A stretch of 64,000 bases of DNA, from the NCBI GenBank assembly GCA_965198565.1, contig OZ240665.1, forward strand, positions 248,001 through 312,000, in the 5' to 3' direction. This stretch comes from LMUY01 sp965198565. Its GTDB lineage: Bacteria; Pseudomonadota; Alphaproteobacteria; Acetobacterales; Acetobacteraceae. Position 1 is the stretch's first letter. Every line of letters starts with the position of its first letter. Below the pieces are notes generated by a model. The model was not told the origin of the DNA, made no database searches, and saw only the letters and a list, made by a program, of their open reading frames with translations. The position numbers and the translations under genes are program-made. Positions 1 through 8,870 of this stretch are shown piece by piece.

Positions 1-1347
1 GTGGTGCACGAGGCGTTCGCCATCGCGGCTGGCGGCCGCCCCGGCCCGGTGGTGATCGACCTACCCAAGGACGTGCTGATCGCCGCCGCACCCTACACGC
101 CGCCCTCGACCGAGCCGCACCGCTCCTACCGCCCCCGCACCACGCCCGACCCGGCGCAGATCCAGGCTGCGGTGGCGCTGCTGAAGGGCGCGCGGCGGCC
201 GATTATTTACAGCGGCGGCGGCGTGATCAATGCCGGCGACGACGCCAGCGCCGCCCTGCGCGAGCTGGTCCGGCTGTGCGGCGCGCCCTGCACCTCCACC
301 CTCATGGGGTTGGGCGCCTACCCAGCCTCCGACCCGCAATTCCTCGGCATGCTGGGCATGCACGGCACGGTGCAGGCCAACCTCGCCATGCATGGCTGCG
401 ACGTGATGCTGAACGTCGGCGCCCGCTTCGACGACCGGGTCACCGGCCGGCTCAGCGCCTTCGCCCCGTTTGCGCAGAAGATCCACTGCGATATCGACCC
501 GTCTTCCATCAACAAGAACGTCGCCGTGGACGTGCCGGTGATCGGCGACGCCGGGCTCATCCTGCGCGCCATGATCGCAGCCTGGCCTGCCGACCCGCAG
601 CGGCAGGACCGCATGGCGCTGACCGAATGGTGGCGCCAGATCGACGCCTGGCGCGAGACCGACTGCCTCAGCTACCAGCAAGACCCGGCGCCCACCGCCA
701 TCATCAAGCCGCAGCATGCCATCCGCCGCCTGCATGCCGCCTGCGCCGGGCGGGACACCTTCATCAGCACCGAAGTCGGCCAGCACCAGATGTGGGCCGC
801 GCAGCATTTTGGCTTCGAGCAGCCGAACCACTGGATGACCTCGGGCGGGCTCGGCACGATGGGCTACGGCCTCCCCGCCGCCATGGGCGTGCAGGTGGCG
901 CATCCCGACGCGCTCTGCATCGACATCGCGGGCGAGGCGTCCATCCTGATGAACATCCAGGAAATGAGCACGCTGGCGCAGTACCGCCTGCCGGTGAAGG
1001 TGTTCATCCTGAACAATCAATACATGGGCATGGTGCGCCAGTGGCAGGAACTGCTCCACGGCAGCCGCTACTCCGAGAGCTACAGCGCCGCCCTGCCTGA
1101 CTTCGTGAAGCTCGCCGACGCCTTCGGCGCCACCGGGCTGCGCGCCACCAAGCTCGGCGAGTTGGACGACGTGATCGAGCGCATGTTGGCAGCACCTGGG
1201 CCGGTGATCGCCGACATCTGCGTCGACGAGAAAGAGAACTGCTACCCGATGATCCCGTCCGGCGCCGCGCATAACGAGATGATCCTGGGCCCAGGCGGGG
1301 AGGCGCGTGCCGCCGGGCTGACGGACGCCGGCCTGATGCTGGTGTAA
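1..1347 (+). CDS. ilvB: Acetolactate synthase large subunit, 5'-truncated by window edge
   Basis: Catalytic subunit of acetolactate synthase, the ThDP-dependent enzyme that condenses two pyruvates, or pyruvate and 2-oxobutyrate, in branched-chain amino acid synthesis. The frame is open from base 1 and its first residues (GPVVIDLPKDV) match the end of the N-terminal PYR domain, so roughly 130-140 residues lie upstream of the window. The central domain shows VGARFDDRVTGRL. The C-terminal ThDP domain shows GGLGTMGYGLPAAMG and ILNNQYMGMVRQW. The first part of the ThDP motif reads GEAS rather than GDGS, which I recall as usual for alphaproteobacterial IlvB. The stop codon overlaps the ilvN start (TAATG), so the two subunits are translationally coupled. 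Confidence 0.95.
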   Translation: MVHEAFAIAAGGRPGPVVIDLPKDVLIAAAPYTPPSTEPHRSYRPRTTPDPAQIQAAVALLKGARRPIIYSGGGVINAGDDASAALRELVRLCGAPCTSTLMGLGAYPASDPQFLGMLGMHGTVQANLAMHGCDVMLNVGARFDDRVTGRLSAFAPFAQKIHCDIDPSSINKNVAVDVPVIGDAGLILRAMIAAWPADPQRQDRMALTEWWRQIDAWRETDCLSYQQDPAPTAIIKPQHAIRRLHAACAGRDTFISTEVGQHQMWAAQHFGFEQPNHWMTSGGLGTMGYGLPAAMGVQVAHPDALCIDIAGEASILMNIQEMSTLAQYRLPVKVFILNNQYMGMVRQWQELLHGSRYSESYSAALPDFVKLADAFGATGLRATKLGELDDVIERMLAAPGPVIADICVDEKENCYPMIPSGAAHNEMILGPGGEARAAGLTDAGLMLV

Positions 1348-1865
1348 TGTCGGACGCGCCCCCCACTGCACCACAGACCGCCACGATCTCGGTGCTGGTG
1401 GAGAACGAGTCCGGCGTGCTGGCCCGCGTGATCGGGCTGTTCAGCGGCCGCGGCTACAACATCGACAGCCTGACCGTGGCCCCGGTGAGCGACGACCGCG
1501 GCCGCAGCCGCATCAACGTGGTCACCAGCGGCACGGAGATGGTGATCGCGCAGATCAAGGCGCAACTCGGGCGGCTGGTTCCGGTGTACAAGGTGGCGGA
1601 CCTGACCAAGGAGGGTCCACACATCGCGCGCGAGCTGGCGCTGATCAAGGTGGTTTCCACCGGCACCGAGCGCAGCGAGAGCCTGCGCATCGCCGACGCC
1701 TTCCGCGCCCGCGTGGTGGACGCGACCGTCGGCAGCTTCGTGTTCGAGATGACTGGCGGCACGGAAAAGATCGACGCGTTCATCGACCTGATGCGCCCGC
1801 TGGGTTTGGCCGAAGTCTCCCGCAGCGGCGTCGCCGCCATCGCCAGGGGGCCGGCGACGCTGTAA
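1347..1865 (+). CDS. ilvN: Acetolactate synthase small (regulatory) subunit
   Basis: Regulatory subunit that binds IlvB, raises its activity and confers valine feedback inhibition. It has 172 residues, the usual length. An N-terminal ACT domain begins ISVLVENESGVLARVIGLF (about residues 10-85), followed by the C-terminal ALS_ss_C-type domain (VRSES-like segment read here as TERSESLRIADAFRARVVD). It starts at the ATG sharing one base with the ilvB stop, so a separate ribosome binding site is not needed. The convergent tyrC gene ends 40 bases further on. Confidence 0.95.
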   Translation: MSDAPPTAPQTATISVLVENESGVLARVIGLFSGRGYNIDSLTVAPVSDDRGRSRINVVTSGTEMVIAQIKAQLGRLVPVYKVADLTKEGPHIARELALIKVVSTGTERSESLRIADAFRARVVDATVGSFVFEMTGGTEKIDAFIDLMRPLGLAEVSRSGVAAIARGPATL

Positions 1866-1905
1866 GCCTCCCCGAGGCGAGAGGGCGGATGTAGCGGGCC
1901 TGGCG

Positions 1906-2793
1906 TCAGGCCTGTTTGAGCTCGATAAGCTGCCGCCGAATGGCGCGGCTGCGGACGATGCGGTCCTCGATGTAGCTCGCATCGCCCCAGCGCACGGCAC
2001 GCGCCATCGCCTGCGCATCCTCGGTGAACCGGGCCAGCATCTCCAGCAGCGCCTCGCGGTTGTTGAGGAACACGTCGCGCCACATCACCGGGTCGGAGGC
2101 GGCGATGCGGGTGAAGTCGCGGAAGCCGGCGGCGGCGAAGCGCATCACCTGCTGGCGGCTCTCGTCGGCCAGGTCGTCGGCCGTGCCGCAGATGGTGAAG
2201 GCGATCAGGTGGGGCAGATGGCTCACCACGGCGACCACGCGGTCATGATGCGCCGCTTCCATGACCTCGATCTGCGCGCCCAACCCGCGCCAAAGGGCCG
2301 CAACCCCGGCTGTGGCCGCCGGGTCGGTGTCGGGCAAGGGGGTGAGCAGGCAGTAGCGGTCCCGGAACAGGGTGGCGAACCCCGCATTGGGGCCGGAAAA
2401 CTCGGTGCCCGCCATGGGATGCGCCGGCACCAGGTGCATCCCCGGTGGCAAGCCAGCGGTGAGGTCGCGGATCACGGACTGCTTGGTGGAGCCGGTGTCG
2501 GTCACCACGGTGCCGGGGCGCAGGTGCGGCGCCATTGCGGCGGCGAGCGCGGCGAAGCTGCCGACCGGGCTGGCGAGCATCACGCAGTCGGCGTCCGCGA
2601 CGGCACGGGCGAGGTCGGACTCTACGGCATCGGCAATGCCGAGTGCGGCCACTTCGCCGCACACCTCCGGGCTGGCGTCGTAGGCGACCGTGGTGCCCAC
2701 CAGGCTCGGCTGCTCGCGGCAGCCGCGCAGCACGGAGCTGCCGATCAGCCCGACCCCGATGACGGCCAGGCGCTGGAAGACCGGCTCAACCAC
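1906..2793 (-). CDS. tyrC: Prephenate/arogenate dehydrogenase family protein
   Basis: NAD(P)-dependent oxidative decarboxylation of prephenate or arogenate in tyrosine synthesis. The 295 residues begin with a Rossmann dinucleotide-binding segment (LAVIGVGLIGSSVLRG). They continue with the family signatures VTDTGSTKQSV and HPMAGTEFSGP and the helical dimerisation domain containing SHLPHLIAF. The start is a GTG at 2793 that overlaps the end of the upstream aminotransferase gene by 8 bases, so translational coupling is likely. It is the last gene of a three-gene aromatic amino acid operon. The sequence alone does not settle whether it prefers prephenate or arogenate. Confidence 0.9.
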   Translation of the reverse strand: MVEPVFQRLAVIGVGLIGSSVLRGCREQPSLVGTTVAYDASPEVCGEVAALGIADAVESDLARAVADADCVMLASPVGSFAALAAAMAPHLRPGTVVTDTGSTKQSVIRDLTAGLPPGMHLVPAHPMAGTEFSGPNAGFATLFRDRYCLLTPLPDTDPAATAGVAALWRGLGAQIEVMEAAHHDRVVAVVSHLPHLIAFTICGTADDLADESRQQVMRFAAAGFRDFTRIAASDPVMWRDVFLNNREALLEMLARFTEDAQAMARAVRWGDASYIEDRIVRSRAIRRQLIELKQA

Positions 2794-3868
2794 GCCAATC
2801 GGCCAGCGCGTCGATCACCATGCCGTTCTCCTCCGTCGTGCCGACGGTGATGCGCAGGCAGTGCGGCAGCGCGTAGGACGCCATGGCGCGCACGATGATG
2901 CCGCGCCGGCGCAGCGCCGCGTCGGCTGCGTTGGCGGCCTCGGGGGTGCCGAAATCGGCCAGCACGAAGTTGCACTCGCTCGGCCAGACGCGGATGCCGT
3001 AGCCGGTCAGCGCCGCGGTGAGGCGGGCGCGCTGGGTGCGGTTGTGGGCGAACCCGGTCTCGACCCAGCCGGGCTCGGTCAGGGCGGCGATGCCTGCCTC
3101 CTGCGTCGGCAGCGTGACGTTGAACGGCGGCCGCACCCGGTTCAGCACATCGATGATGGCGGGCGGCCCATACACCCAGCCGAGCCGCAAGCCGCCCATG
3201 CCGAACACCTTGCTGAAGGTGCGCGCCATGACCGTGTTCTCGCTGGCGTCCACCAGGGCGATGCCGGGGTCGTAGTCGGGGTTGTCGACGTATTCGGCGT
3301 AGGCGGCGTCGATCACCAGCAGCACCTCGGGAGGCAGCCCGGCCTGCAGCCGCGCCATCTCGCCGCGGGGCATCAGGCTGCCGGTCGGGTTGTTCGGGTT
3401 GGCCAGCATGACGATGCGGGTGGCCGGGGTCACGGCGGCAAGCAGCGCGTCGACGTCGGTGATGAAGTCATGCTCCGGCACCTTGATGACGCGCGCGCCC
3501 GCCATCATGCCGACGATGCCGTACATGACGAAGCCGTATTGGGACATGATCAGTTCGCTGCCGGGCTCGGCATAGGCGTGGATCAGCAGGCCGAGCAGCT
3601 CGTCGGAGCCATTGCCGCAGACGATGCGCGCCGGGTCGATCCCGTAGCGGGCGCCGATTGCCTGCCGCAATGCCCGGCTGTCGGCGTCCGGATAGCGGTG
3701 GCTTTCGGCCGCGGCGCGCTGGGCGGCGGCGACAGCGCTGGGCGGCGGCCCGAACGCGCCCTCGTTGGACGAAAGCTTGATCACCTGGTTGACCCCGGGC
3801 AGCTTGAACTCGCCGCCGACATAGGGCGCCACCGTCATCACCATGGCGCGCGGGCGTGGTGCGGTCAT
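2786..3868 (-). CDS. hisC: Histidinol-phosphate / aromatic aminotransferase
   Basis: PLP-dependent class I/II aminotransferase of the HisC family, 360 residues from the ATG at 3868. That start has GGAGGAGA about 9 bases upstream and overlaps the preceding stop as ATGA. A longer frame to 3925 is less likely. Motifs include ANPNNPTG and the PLP-lysine segment TFSKVFGMGGLRLGW (Lys about 220). It lies between a chorismate mutase-like gene and tyrC and away from his genes. It therefore probably works as an aromatic aminotransferase on prephenate, phenylpyruvate or hydroxyphenylpyruvate, perhaps also in histidine synthesis. The role is inferred from context and the family is clear. Confidence 0.9.
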   Translation of the reverse strand: MTAPRPRAMVMTVAPYVGGEFKLPGVNQVIKLSSNEGAFGPPPSAVAAAQRAAAESHRYPDADSRALRQAIGARYGIDPARIVCGNGSDELLGLLIHAYAEPGSELIMSQYGFVMYGIVGMMAGARVIKVPEHDFITDVDALLAAVTPATRIVMLANPNNPTGSLMPRGEMARLQAGLPPEVLLVIDAAYAEYVDNPDYDPGIALVDASENTVMARTFSKVFGMGGLRLGWVYGPPAIIDVLNRVRPPFNVTLPTQEAGIAALTEPGWVETGFAHNRTQRARLTAALTGYGIRVWPSECNFVLADFGTPEAANAADAALRRRGIIVRAMASYALPHCLRITVGTTEENGMVIDALADWRG

Positions 3869-4848
3869 CGCGGTAACTCTCCTCCAAGTGGAATGGCATA
3901 GGCGCCGAGCACGACCGGCGGCCACCCGCCGGATTGGGTGGCCAGGGTGGCCAGCCGCGCGTCGCCCTCGCGGACGAAGCCTGCGACGTCTACCATGAGC
4001 AGGGCACGCCCCGCCCCCTGGTCTCGGCGCAAGATAAAATGAGCGGCCTCCAGCCCGGCGGCGGCGAACGCCTGGGCCAGCCGGGCGCGGCTCTGGTCCG
4101 GCGCCACTTCCAGGCCCAGCAAGGTGCGGTCGTCGCCGCTCGGGTCGGGCGGCACGGTGCCGACCACCAGCGCCTGCAGCTTGGGCGCACCCTCCGGACG
4201 CGGCGCCCAGAACGGCAGCCGCGCCACCACGTGAATGCGCAGGCGAGCTGGGACATGGGTGCGCAGCGGAGCCGCGACAGGGACGCGCAGCGGAGCCGCG
4301 CCATGGGTGCGCAGCGAAGCCGCGACATGGATGCGCGGATCATCGCGCTGCAATAGCGCCGTCCACCAGGCGGCGGCGGGGAGTTCGTCATCGGCGGGCA
4401 TCGGCAGCACGGCAGCCGTGGCCAAGCCGGCACTCACCTCGCCGATCGCCTGCGCCGCCGTGCGATAGGCCCGCAGCGGGATCAGGGCGCCGAAATGCTC
4501 CCGCGCCAGGGCGGTGAGGCCGCTCGCCGGGTCGGTGTCGCACACCGAAAGGGCATACGGGCCTTGCATGCTGGTCATGCCAGAAAGAATTTCGCGCCAC
4601 ACCCGCACGATGGCGCCGGCCGCCAGTGGCCCGGCGTGGCGCCCGAGCAGCCGGCGCAGGATCGCCGCCTCCCGCCCCGGCCGCAGCGCCACCGGGCCCT
4701 TGGCGCCGACGCGCACGACGTCGGACACGATTTCGGCCCGGCGGAGCAGCAGATCGTGCAGCGCGTCATCGATGCTATCCAGCTCGGCGCGGAGCCGCAG
4801 CAGGTCGGCAGGCACGGCGGGCGGCTCGGACGGGGTGGGGAGTGACAT
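3865..4848 (-). CDS. Chorismate mutase fused to degenerate prephenate dehydratase-like/ACT region
   Basis: The N-terminal 100 residues of this 327-residue protein form an AroQ chorismate mutase domain (LRLRAELDSIDDALHDLLLR, then RPGREAAILRRLL). They would convert chorismate to prephenate. The remainder resembles a prephenate dehydratase plus ACT domain (SGLTALAREHFG; ARLAQAFAAAGLEAAHFILR). The catalytic TRF-type motif is not recognisable: the equivalent place reads VVARLPF. Dehydratase activity is therefore doubtful. Just before that place the protein carries in-frame 8-residue tandem repeats (separate entry). The start at 4848 removes a long upstream extension that would overlap metX. Its stop overlaps the aminotransferase start (ATGA). 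Confidence 0.8.
   Translation of the reverse strand: MSLPTPSEPPAVPADLLRLRAELDSIDDALHDLLLRRAEIVSDVVRVGAKGPVALRPGREAAILRRLLGRHAGPLAAGAIVRVWREILSGMTSMQGPYALSVCDTDPASGLTALAREHFGALIPLRAYRTAAQAIGEVSAGLATAAVLPMPADDELPAAAWWTALLQRDDPRIHVAASLRTHGAAPLRVPVAAPLRTHVPARLRIHVVARLPFWAPRPEGAPKLQALVVGTVPPDPSGDDRTLLGLEVAPDQSRARLAQAFAAAGLEAAHFILRRDQGAGRALLMVDVAGFVREGDARLATLATQSGGWPPVVLGAYAIPLGGELPR
4228..4347 (-). repeat. Five in-frame 24-bp tandem repeats inside the chorismate mutase gene
   Basis: Units start at 4228, 4252, 4276, 4300 and 4324. The middle three are close copies of a 24-base unit (plus-strand core GGTGCGCAGCGGAGCCGC) and the outer two are diverged. Because 24 is a multiple of three, the array adds 8-residue blocks of the type A-P-L-R-T-H-V/G-A without breaking the frame. 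Confidence 0.85.
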
Positions 4849-4951
4849 ACCAAACGCATTAAACCGGCCACCGCCGCGCGGCAAACCGCGGGACAGCGCT
4901 GCCGTCGTTGGGGTGTTGTCCCGTCGCGGCAGGATCGCCATACAAGCGGGC

Positions 4952-6106
4952 GTGGACCACCCAGAACCCCTCACCACGACCCGGCACCAGAGCGTCCATT
5001 TCGCCGCGCCGTTCGGCCTGGATTGCGGCCACGCGTTGCCGGGGGTCGAGGTCGCGTACTGTACCTACGGCGCGCTCAACGCCGACGCCAGCAACGCCGT
5101 GCTGGTCTGCCATGCGCTGACCGGCGACCAATACGCCGCCGAGCGTCACCCGCTCACCGGCAAGCCGGGCTGGTGGGAGGCCGTGGTCGGGCCGGGGCGG
5201 CCGATCGACAGCGACCGGTTCTTCGTCATCTGCGCCAACGTGCTGGGGTCGTGCATCGGGTCCACCGGGCCGCGCTCGAGCAATCCCGCGACCGGGGAAC
5301 CCTGGGGCACCAACTTTCCGCCCATCACCATCCGCGACATGGTGCGCGCGCAGAAGCTGCTGGTGGAGCACTTGGGGATTTCGCGGCTGTTCGCGGTGGT
5401 GGGCGGGTCGATGGGCGGGATGCAGGCGCTGGAATGGGCCGCGACCTTCCCGGCCATGGTGTTCGCCGCCGTGCCGATCGCGACCGCGCCGTTCCACTCG
5501 GCGCAGAACATCGCGTTCCACGAGGTGGGGCGGCAGGCGATCTTTGCCGATCCGGACTATTTCGGCGGGCGCTATTGGGAGAGCGGGCGGGTGCCGGCGC
5601 GCGGCCTGGCGGTGGCGCGGATGGCGGCGCACATCACCTATCTGTCCGAGCAGGCGCTCACCCGCAAGTTCGGCCGCCGTCTGCAGGCGGGCCCGGAGCG
5701 GGCGGAGGAGGCGCTGAGCCTATTCGGCGACATGTTCGAGGTGCAGAGCTACCTGCGCCACCAGGGTTCGACCTTCGTGCGGCGGTTCGATGCCAACTCG
5801 TATCTCACCATTACGCGCGCGATGGACTATTTCGACCTGGCCGCGGAGCACGATGGGGATCTGTCGGCGGCGTTCCGGGGCACGCGGACGCGGTTCTGCG
5901 TGGTGTCGTTCACGTCGGACTGGCTGTTCCCCACGGCGCAAAGCCGGACGATCGCGCGGGCGCTGAACCGGGCGGCGGCGAACGTGAGCTTCGTCGAGAT
6001 CGCCTCCGACAAGGGGCACGACGCGTTCCTGCTCGACGAGCCGGATTTTCACCGCACGCTGGCGGGGTTCTTGGCGGGGTGTGCGGAGCATGCGGGTCTG
6101 GGGTGA
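4952..6106 (+). CDS. metX: Homoserine O-acetyltransferase
   Basis: Transfers acetyl from acetyl-CoA to homoserine in methionine synthesis. It is an alpha/beta hydrolase-fold enzyme of 384 residues from a GTG at 4952. The frame is open further upstream, but that part overlaps the divergent gene in antisense. Visible motifs are the nucleophile elbow GGSMGGMQ (Ser about 153), the Asp segment TSDWLFP and the His segment DKGHDAFL, which complete a Ser-Asp-His triad. NVLGSCIGSTGP is also typical of MetX. It is followed by metW 85 bases downstream, the usual alphaproteobacterial pairing. The start codon is uncertain because no strong ribosome binding site is visible. Confidence 0.92.
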   Translation: MDHPEPLTTTRHQSVHFAAPFGLDCGHALPGVEVAYCTYGALNADASNAVLVCHALTGDQYAAERHPLTGKPGWWEAVVGPGRPIDSDRFFVICANVLGSCIGSTGPRSSNPATGEPWGTNFPPITIRDMVRAQKLLVEHLGISRLFAVVGGSMGGMQALEWAATFPAMVFAAVPIATAPFHSAQNIAFHEVGRQAIFADPDYFGGRYWESGRVPARGLAVARMAAHITYLSEQALTRKFGRRLQAGPERAEEALSLFGDMFEVQSYLRHQGSTFVRRFDANSYLTITRAMDYFDLAAEHDGDLSAAFRGTRTRFCVVSFTSDWLFPTAQSRTIARALNRAAANVSFVEIASDKGHDAFLLDEPDFHRTLAGFLAGCAEHAGLG

Positions 6107-6120
6107 TGGTGCGTGTGGGC

Positions 6121-6190
6121 CCCTCACCCCGACCCTCTCCCATGGGGAGAGGGAGAAGACATAAAGCCCTCTCCCTCTGGGTGAGGGTTC
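6121..6190. repeat. Dispersed GC-rich palindrome (copy 1) between metX and metW
   Basis: The sequence reads CCCTCACCCCGACCCTCTCC, then a hairpin with GGGGAGAGGGAG, then a second partial copy CCCTCTCCCTCTGGGTGAGGG. Similar elements occur near 10533, 13483, 61076 and 61158. It can fold into a stable hairpin in the metX-metW transcript. Confidence 0.8.
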
Positions 6191-6194
6191 AGTG

Positions 6195-6830
6195 ATGAAA
6201 CCACCCGTCCAATTCGTTGCCAAGAACATGCGGCTCGACCTGCGGCTGATGAGCGAGATGATCGCGCCGGGCAGCCGGGTGCTCGACATCGGCAGCGGCG
6301 ACGGCAGCCTGATCGACCACCTGTTCCGCACCCGCGGCTGCGACGCACGCGGCATCGAGTTGGACATGGCCGCCGTGACCCACGCTGTGGCACACGGCCT
6401 GCCCGTCATGCATGGCGACGCCGACACCGACCTCGAACACTATCCGGATGGCGCGTTCGACTACGTCGTGCTGTCACGCACGCTGCAGGCGGTGGAGCGC
6501 CCGCGCGAGGTGCTGCGGCAGATGCTGCGGATCGGCACCCGGGCGCTGATCTCGTTCCCCAATTTCGGCCACTGGCTGGTGCGCTGGCAGCTCCTGTTGG
6601 ATGGGCGGATGCCGATGACCGAGGTGTGGGACCGGCCTTGGCACGAGACGCCCAACATCCATCCCTGCACCGTGCGCGACTTCTTCGAGCTGTGCGCGCA
6701 GGAGGGCTACGCGGTGGAGCGCTGGCTGGCGGTGGACGAGGCGGGGCGGCGCTCGCCCTGGCGCCGTTTCCCCGCGCTGGCCAACATCTTCGGCGAGCAG
6801 GCGTTGTTCCTGCTACGCCGGGCTGGGTGA
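6195..6830 (+). CDS. metW: Methionine biosynthesis protein MetW
   Basis: SAM-dependent methyltransferase-fold protein that accompanies MetX in proteobacteria. In some species it is needed for homoserine acetylation in methionine synthesis. It has 211 residues from ATG 6195; the GTG three bases earlier would add one. Motif I is RVLDIGSGDGSLIDHL. SFPNFGHWLVRWQLLLDGRMP and the C-terminal ANIFGEQALFLLRR are typical of MetW. It probably forms an operon with metX across the palindromic repeat. It overlaps the convergent permease gene by 18 bases. Confidence 0.92.
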   Translation: MKPPVQFVAKNMRLDLRLMSEMIAPGSRVLDIGSGDGSLIDHLFRTRGCDARGIELDMAAVTHAVAHGLPVMHGDADTDLEHYPDGAFDYVVLSRTLQAVERPREVLRQMLRIGTRALISFPNFGHWLVRWQLLLDGRMPMTEVWDRPWHETPNIHPCTVRDFFELCAQEGYAVERWLAVDEAGRRSPWRRFPALANIFGEQALFLLRRAG

Positions 6831-8753
6831 GGGCTCCTCGGCGGCCAGCGCGCGGGCGGGCGCCGGGGCCTGCAACTGGAACGGCACCGCGACCACGGCC
6901 AAGTTCGCTCCGCCGTCACGCAGCAAGGCCGACCGCAGCCGGCGCTCGCGATGGGTGTGCATGATCGCCTCCCACCAGCGCCGCTCGACCAACTGGGGCA
7001 GCACCACGGCGACCGGCCGGGCCGGGCCGGGCGCGTCGAACTCGGCGATCAAGCGTAGCAACGGGCCGAGCACGGAGCGGTAAGGCGAGGTCCGCACCAC
7101 CAGGCGCGGGATTGGCAGCCCGGCGGCGCGCGCGGGGCCCTCGACGCAGGCCTGCCACTCCGCGCGCAGGTTGCGCTCGTGCTCCTCGGCGTCGGGGCCC
7201 TCGAGTTCGGTGCAATGCAGCGCCGTCACGTCGGGCGACAGGCGCATGGCGAAGGCCACGGCCTTCTCGCTCACCCGGTCCCAACCGGCGATCGGGATCA
7301 ACACCTGCGGCGGCTGGTATTCGCGCAGCTCGAGCGGGTCTTCCATGTCGCAGGCCAGCGATCGGGACAGCCCGTCGTAGTAGCGGCGCACAGCGCGCAG
7401 CAGCAGCAAGGTGGCGGGGATCACCACCACGGTGAGCCAGGCGCCCTCGGCGAACTTGGCGGCCAGGATGATGGCGAGCGCCACGGCGGTGGCCAGGGCG
7501 CCGAAGCCGTTCACCAGCAGGCGCAGGCGATTGGTGCGGCCGCGGCCATGCTGGTGCCAATGCCTCGCCATACCGGCTTGCGAGAGAGTGAAGGACAGGA
7601 AGGCGCCGACCGCGAACAGCGGGATCAGCCGGTCGGTGATGCCGTCGAAGGCGATGAGCAGCAGCCCGGCGCCGGCCGCGAGGAACAGGATGCCCGCGGT
7701 GTAGACCAGCCGTCGGCCCGGCACGGCAAAGGCGCTGGGCAAGTAGCCATGGCTCGCCACCTGCCGGCACAGGCGGGGGAAGCCTACGAAGCTAGTGTTG
7801 GCCGAGAGGCATAGCACCGCCAGCACGGCGGCGATGGTGACGCTGTAGAGCCAGCCCCGCCCAAGCATGGCCGCGGTCAATTGGGACAGCACGCTCTGGT
7901 AGCCGGGCTGCGTCTGGTCCATGGCGGCCACGCCGAAGCGCTGGCACAGCAGCGCCACCCCGCCGAGCAGCACCGCCAGCACGCCCACGATGGCCGCCAG
8001 GGTGCCGTGGGCGGCCCGGGTGCGCGGCTCGCGGAAGGCGCTCACGCCGTTGCTGACGGCCTCCACCCCGGTCATCGCGGTGCAGCCGGCGGCGAAGGCG
8101 CGCAGCAGCAGCCAGAGGGTGAGCGCTTCGGTGCCGGGCCGGATGGCGGGCGGCGGCACCAGCGGGGCGGCGTGGCCGGACCAGACGCGCCAGGCGCCGA
8201 CCGCAAGCACCAGGCTGAGGGTGGCGATGAACAGGTAGGTTGGGATCGCCATCGCCAGACCGCTCTCCTTGGTGCCGCGCAGATTGGCCAGGGTGACCAC
8301 CGCGAGCACGGCGAGGCAGAGCGGCAGGGTGTAGGCTTGCAGCTCGGGCAACGCGGAGACCAGCGCGCCCACGCCGGCGGAGATGCCGACGGCCACGTTC
8401 AGCATGTAGTCGGTCATCAGCGCCGCGGCCGCGAGCAGCCCGGCGTTGGCGCCGAGGTTTTCCCGCGCCACGGTGTAGGAGCCGCCGTTGTTCGGATAGG
8501 CGGTGATGGTCTGCCAGTAGGACAGGAACAGCACCAGCAGGAGCAGCAGGATGATGCCGGTGATGGGCGTGATCGCGCCCAGCCCCGCGGCCCCCACGGG
8601 GGCGAGCACGGTGAGTGCCGCCTCGGGGCCATACGCGGCTGAGCCGAGGCCGTCCAACCCCATGGCGGGCAGGCCCTCGAGCACGCCGATCTTGTGGTCT
8701 TCCGCCTCGCGGTTGGCGAGGGTACGGCCGAGCAAGGCGCTGACGAGCGACAT
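6813..8753 (-). CDS. APC superfamily permease, KimA-like potassium or amino acid transporter
   Basis: Polytopic inner-membrane transporter of about 646 residues with roughly twelve hydrophobic helices and a soluble C-terminal domain of about 170 residues. The segments GLGSAAYGPEAAL, LSYWQTITAYPNNGGSYTVA and LMTDYMLNVAVGISAG match the APC group that includes the potassium/proton symporter KimA (YdaO). Amino acid transport remains possible. The C-terminal part resembles the universal-stress-like tail of that group. I chose ATG 8753 because the family usually starts shortly before SALLGRTLANREAE; the extension to 8792 has no better signal. The substrate is unproven. Confidence 0.75.
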   Translation of the reverse strand: MSLVSALLGRTLANREAEDHKIGVLEGLPAMGLDGLGSAAYGPEAALTVLAPVGAAGLGAITPITGIILLLLLVLFLSYWQTITAYPNNGGSYTVARENLGANAGLLAAAALMTDYMLNVAVGISAGVGALVSALPELQAYTLPLCLAVLAVVTLANLRGTKESGLAMAIPTYLFIATLSLVLAVGAWRVWSGHAAPLVPPPAIRPGTEALTLWLLLRAFAAGCTAMTGVEAVSNGVSAFREPRTRAAHGTLAAIVGVLAVLLGGVALLCQRFGVAAMDQTQPGYQSVLSQLTAAMLGRGWLYSVTIAAVLAVLCLSANTSFVGFPRLCRQVASHGYLPSAFAVPGRRLVYTAGILFLAAGAGLLLIAFDGITDRLIPLFAVGAFLSFTLSQAGMARHWHQHGRGRTNRLRLLVNGFGALATAVALAIILAAKFAEGAWLTVVVIPATLLLLRAVRRYYDGLSRSLACDMEDPLELREYQPPQVLIPIAGWDRVSEKAVAFAMRLSPDVTALHCTELEGPDAEEHERNLRAEWQACVEGPARAAGLPIPRLVVRTSPYRSVLGPLLRLIAEFDAPGPARPVAVVLPQLVERRWWEAIMHTHRERRLRSALLRDGGANLAVVAVPFQLQAPAPARALAAEEPSPSPA

Positions 8754-8825
8754 GCGGGTGGGGCTCCGAACGATGTGCCGGGCTATACGCACCAGCGGTG
8801 CAAGGGTGTCACGCCGAGATCGTAG

Positions 8826-8851
8826 GGTGGGGTGCGCTTTGGCACCCCACC
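8826..8851. terminator. Inverted repeat between two minus-strand genes
   Basis: The 10-base arms GGTGGGGTGC and GCACCCCACC enclose a 6-base loop. The hairpin lies 20 bases after the stop of the ABC permease gene and upstream of the permease at 8753. It could terminate the ABC operon or be a dispersed repeat. No T-run follows, so termination is only a suggestion. Confidence 0.5.
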
Positions 8852-8870
8852 GCAGGTGGCACGACGGTGG

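Noticed and set aside
4228..4347. CRISPR-like array
   Set aside because: The 24-bp units are contiguous without spacers and remain in frame in a gene.
4849..4951. SAM-II riboswitch before metX
   Set aside because: The 103 bases between the divergent starts do not show the SAM-II core (GCUUGCAGCCACGU-like segment), so I cannot support one.
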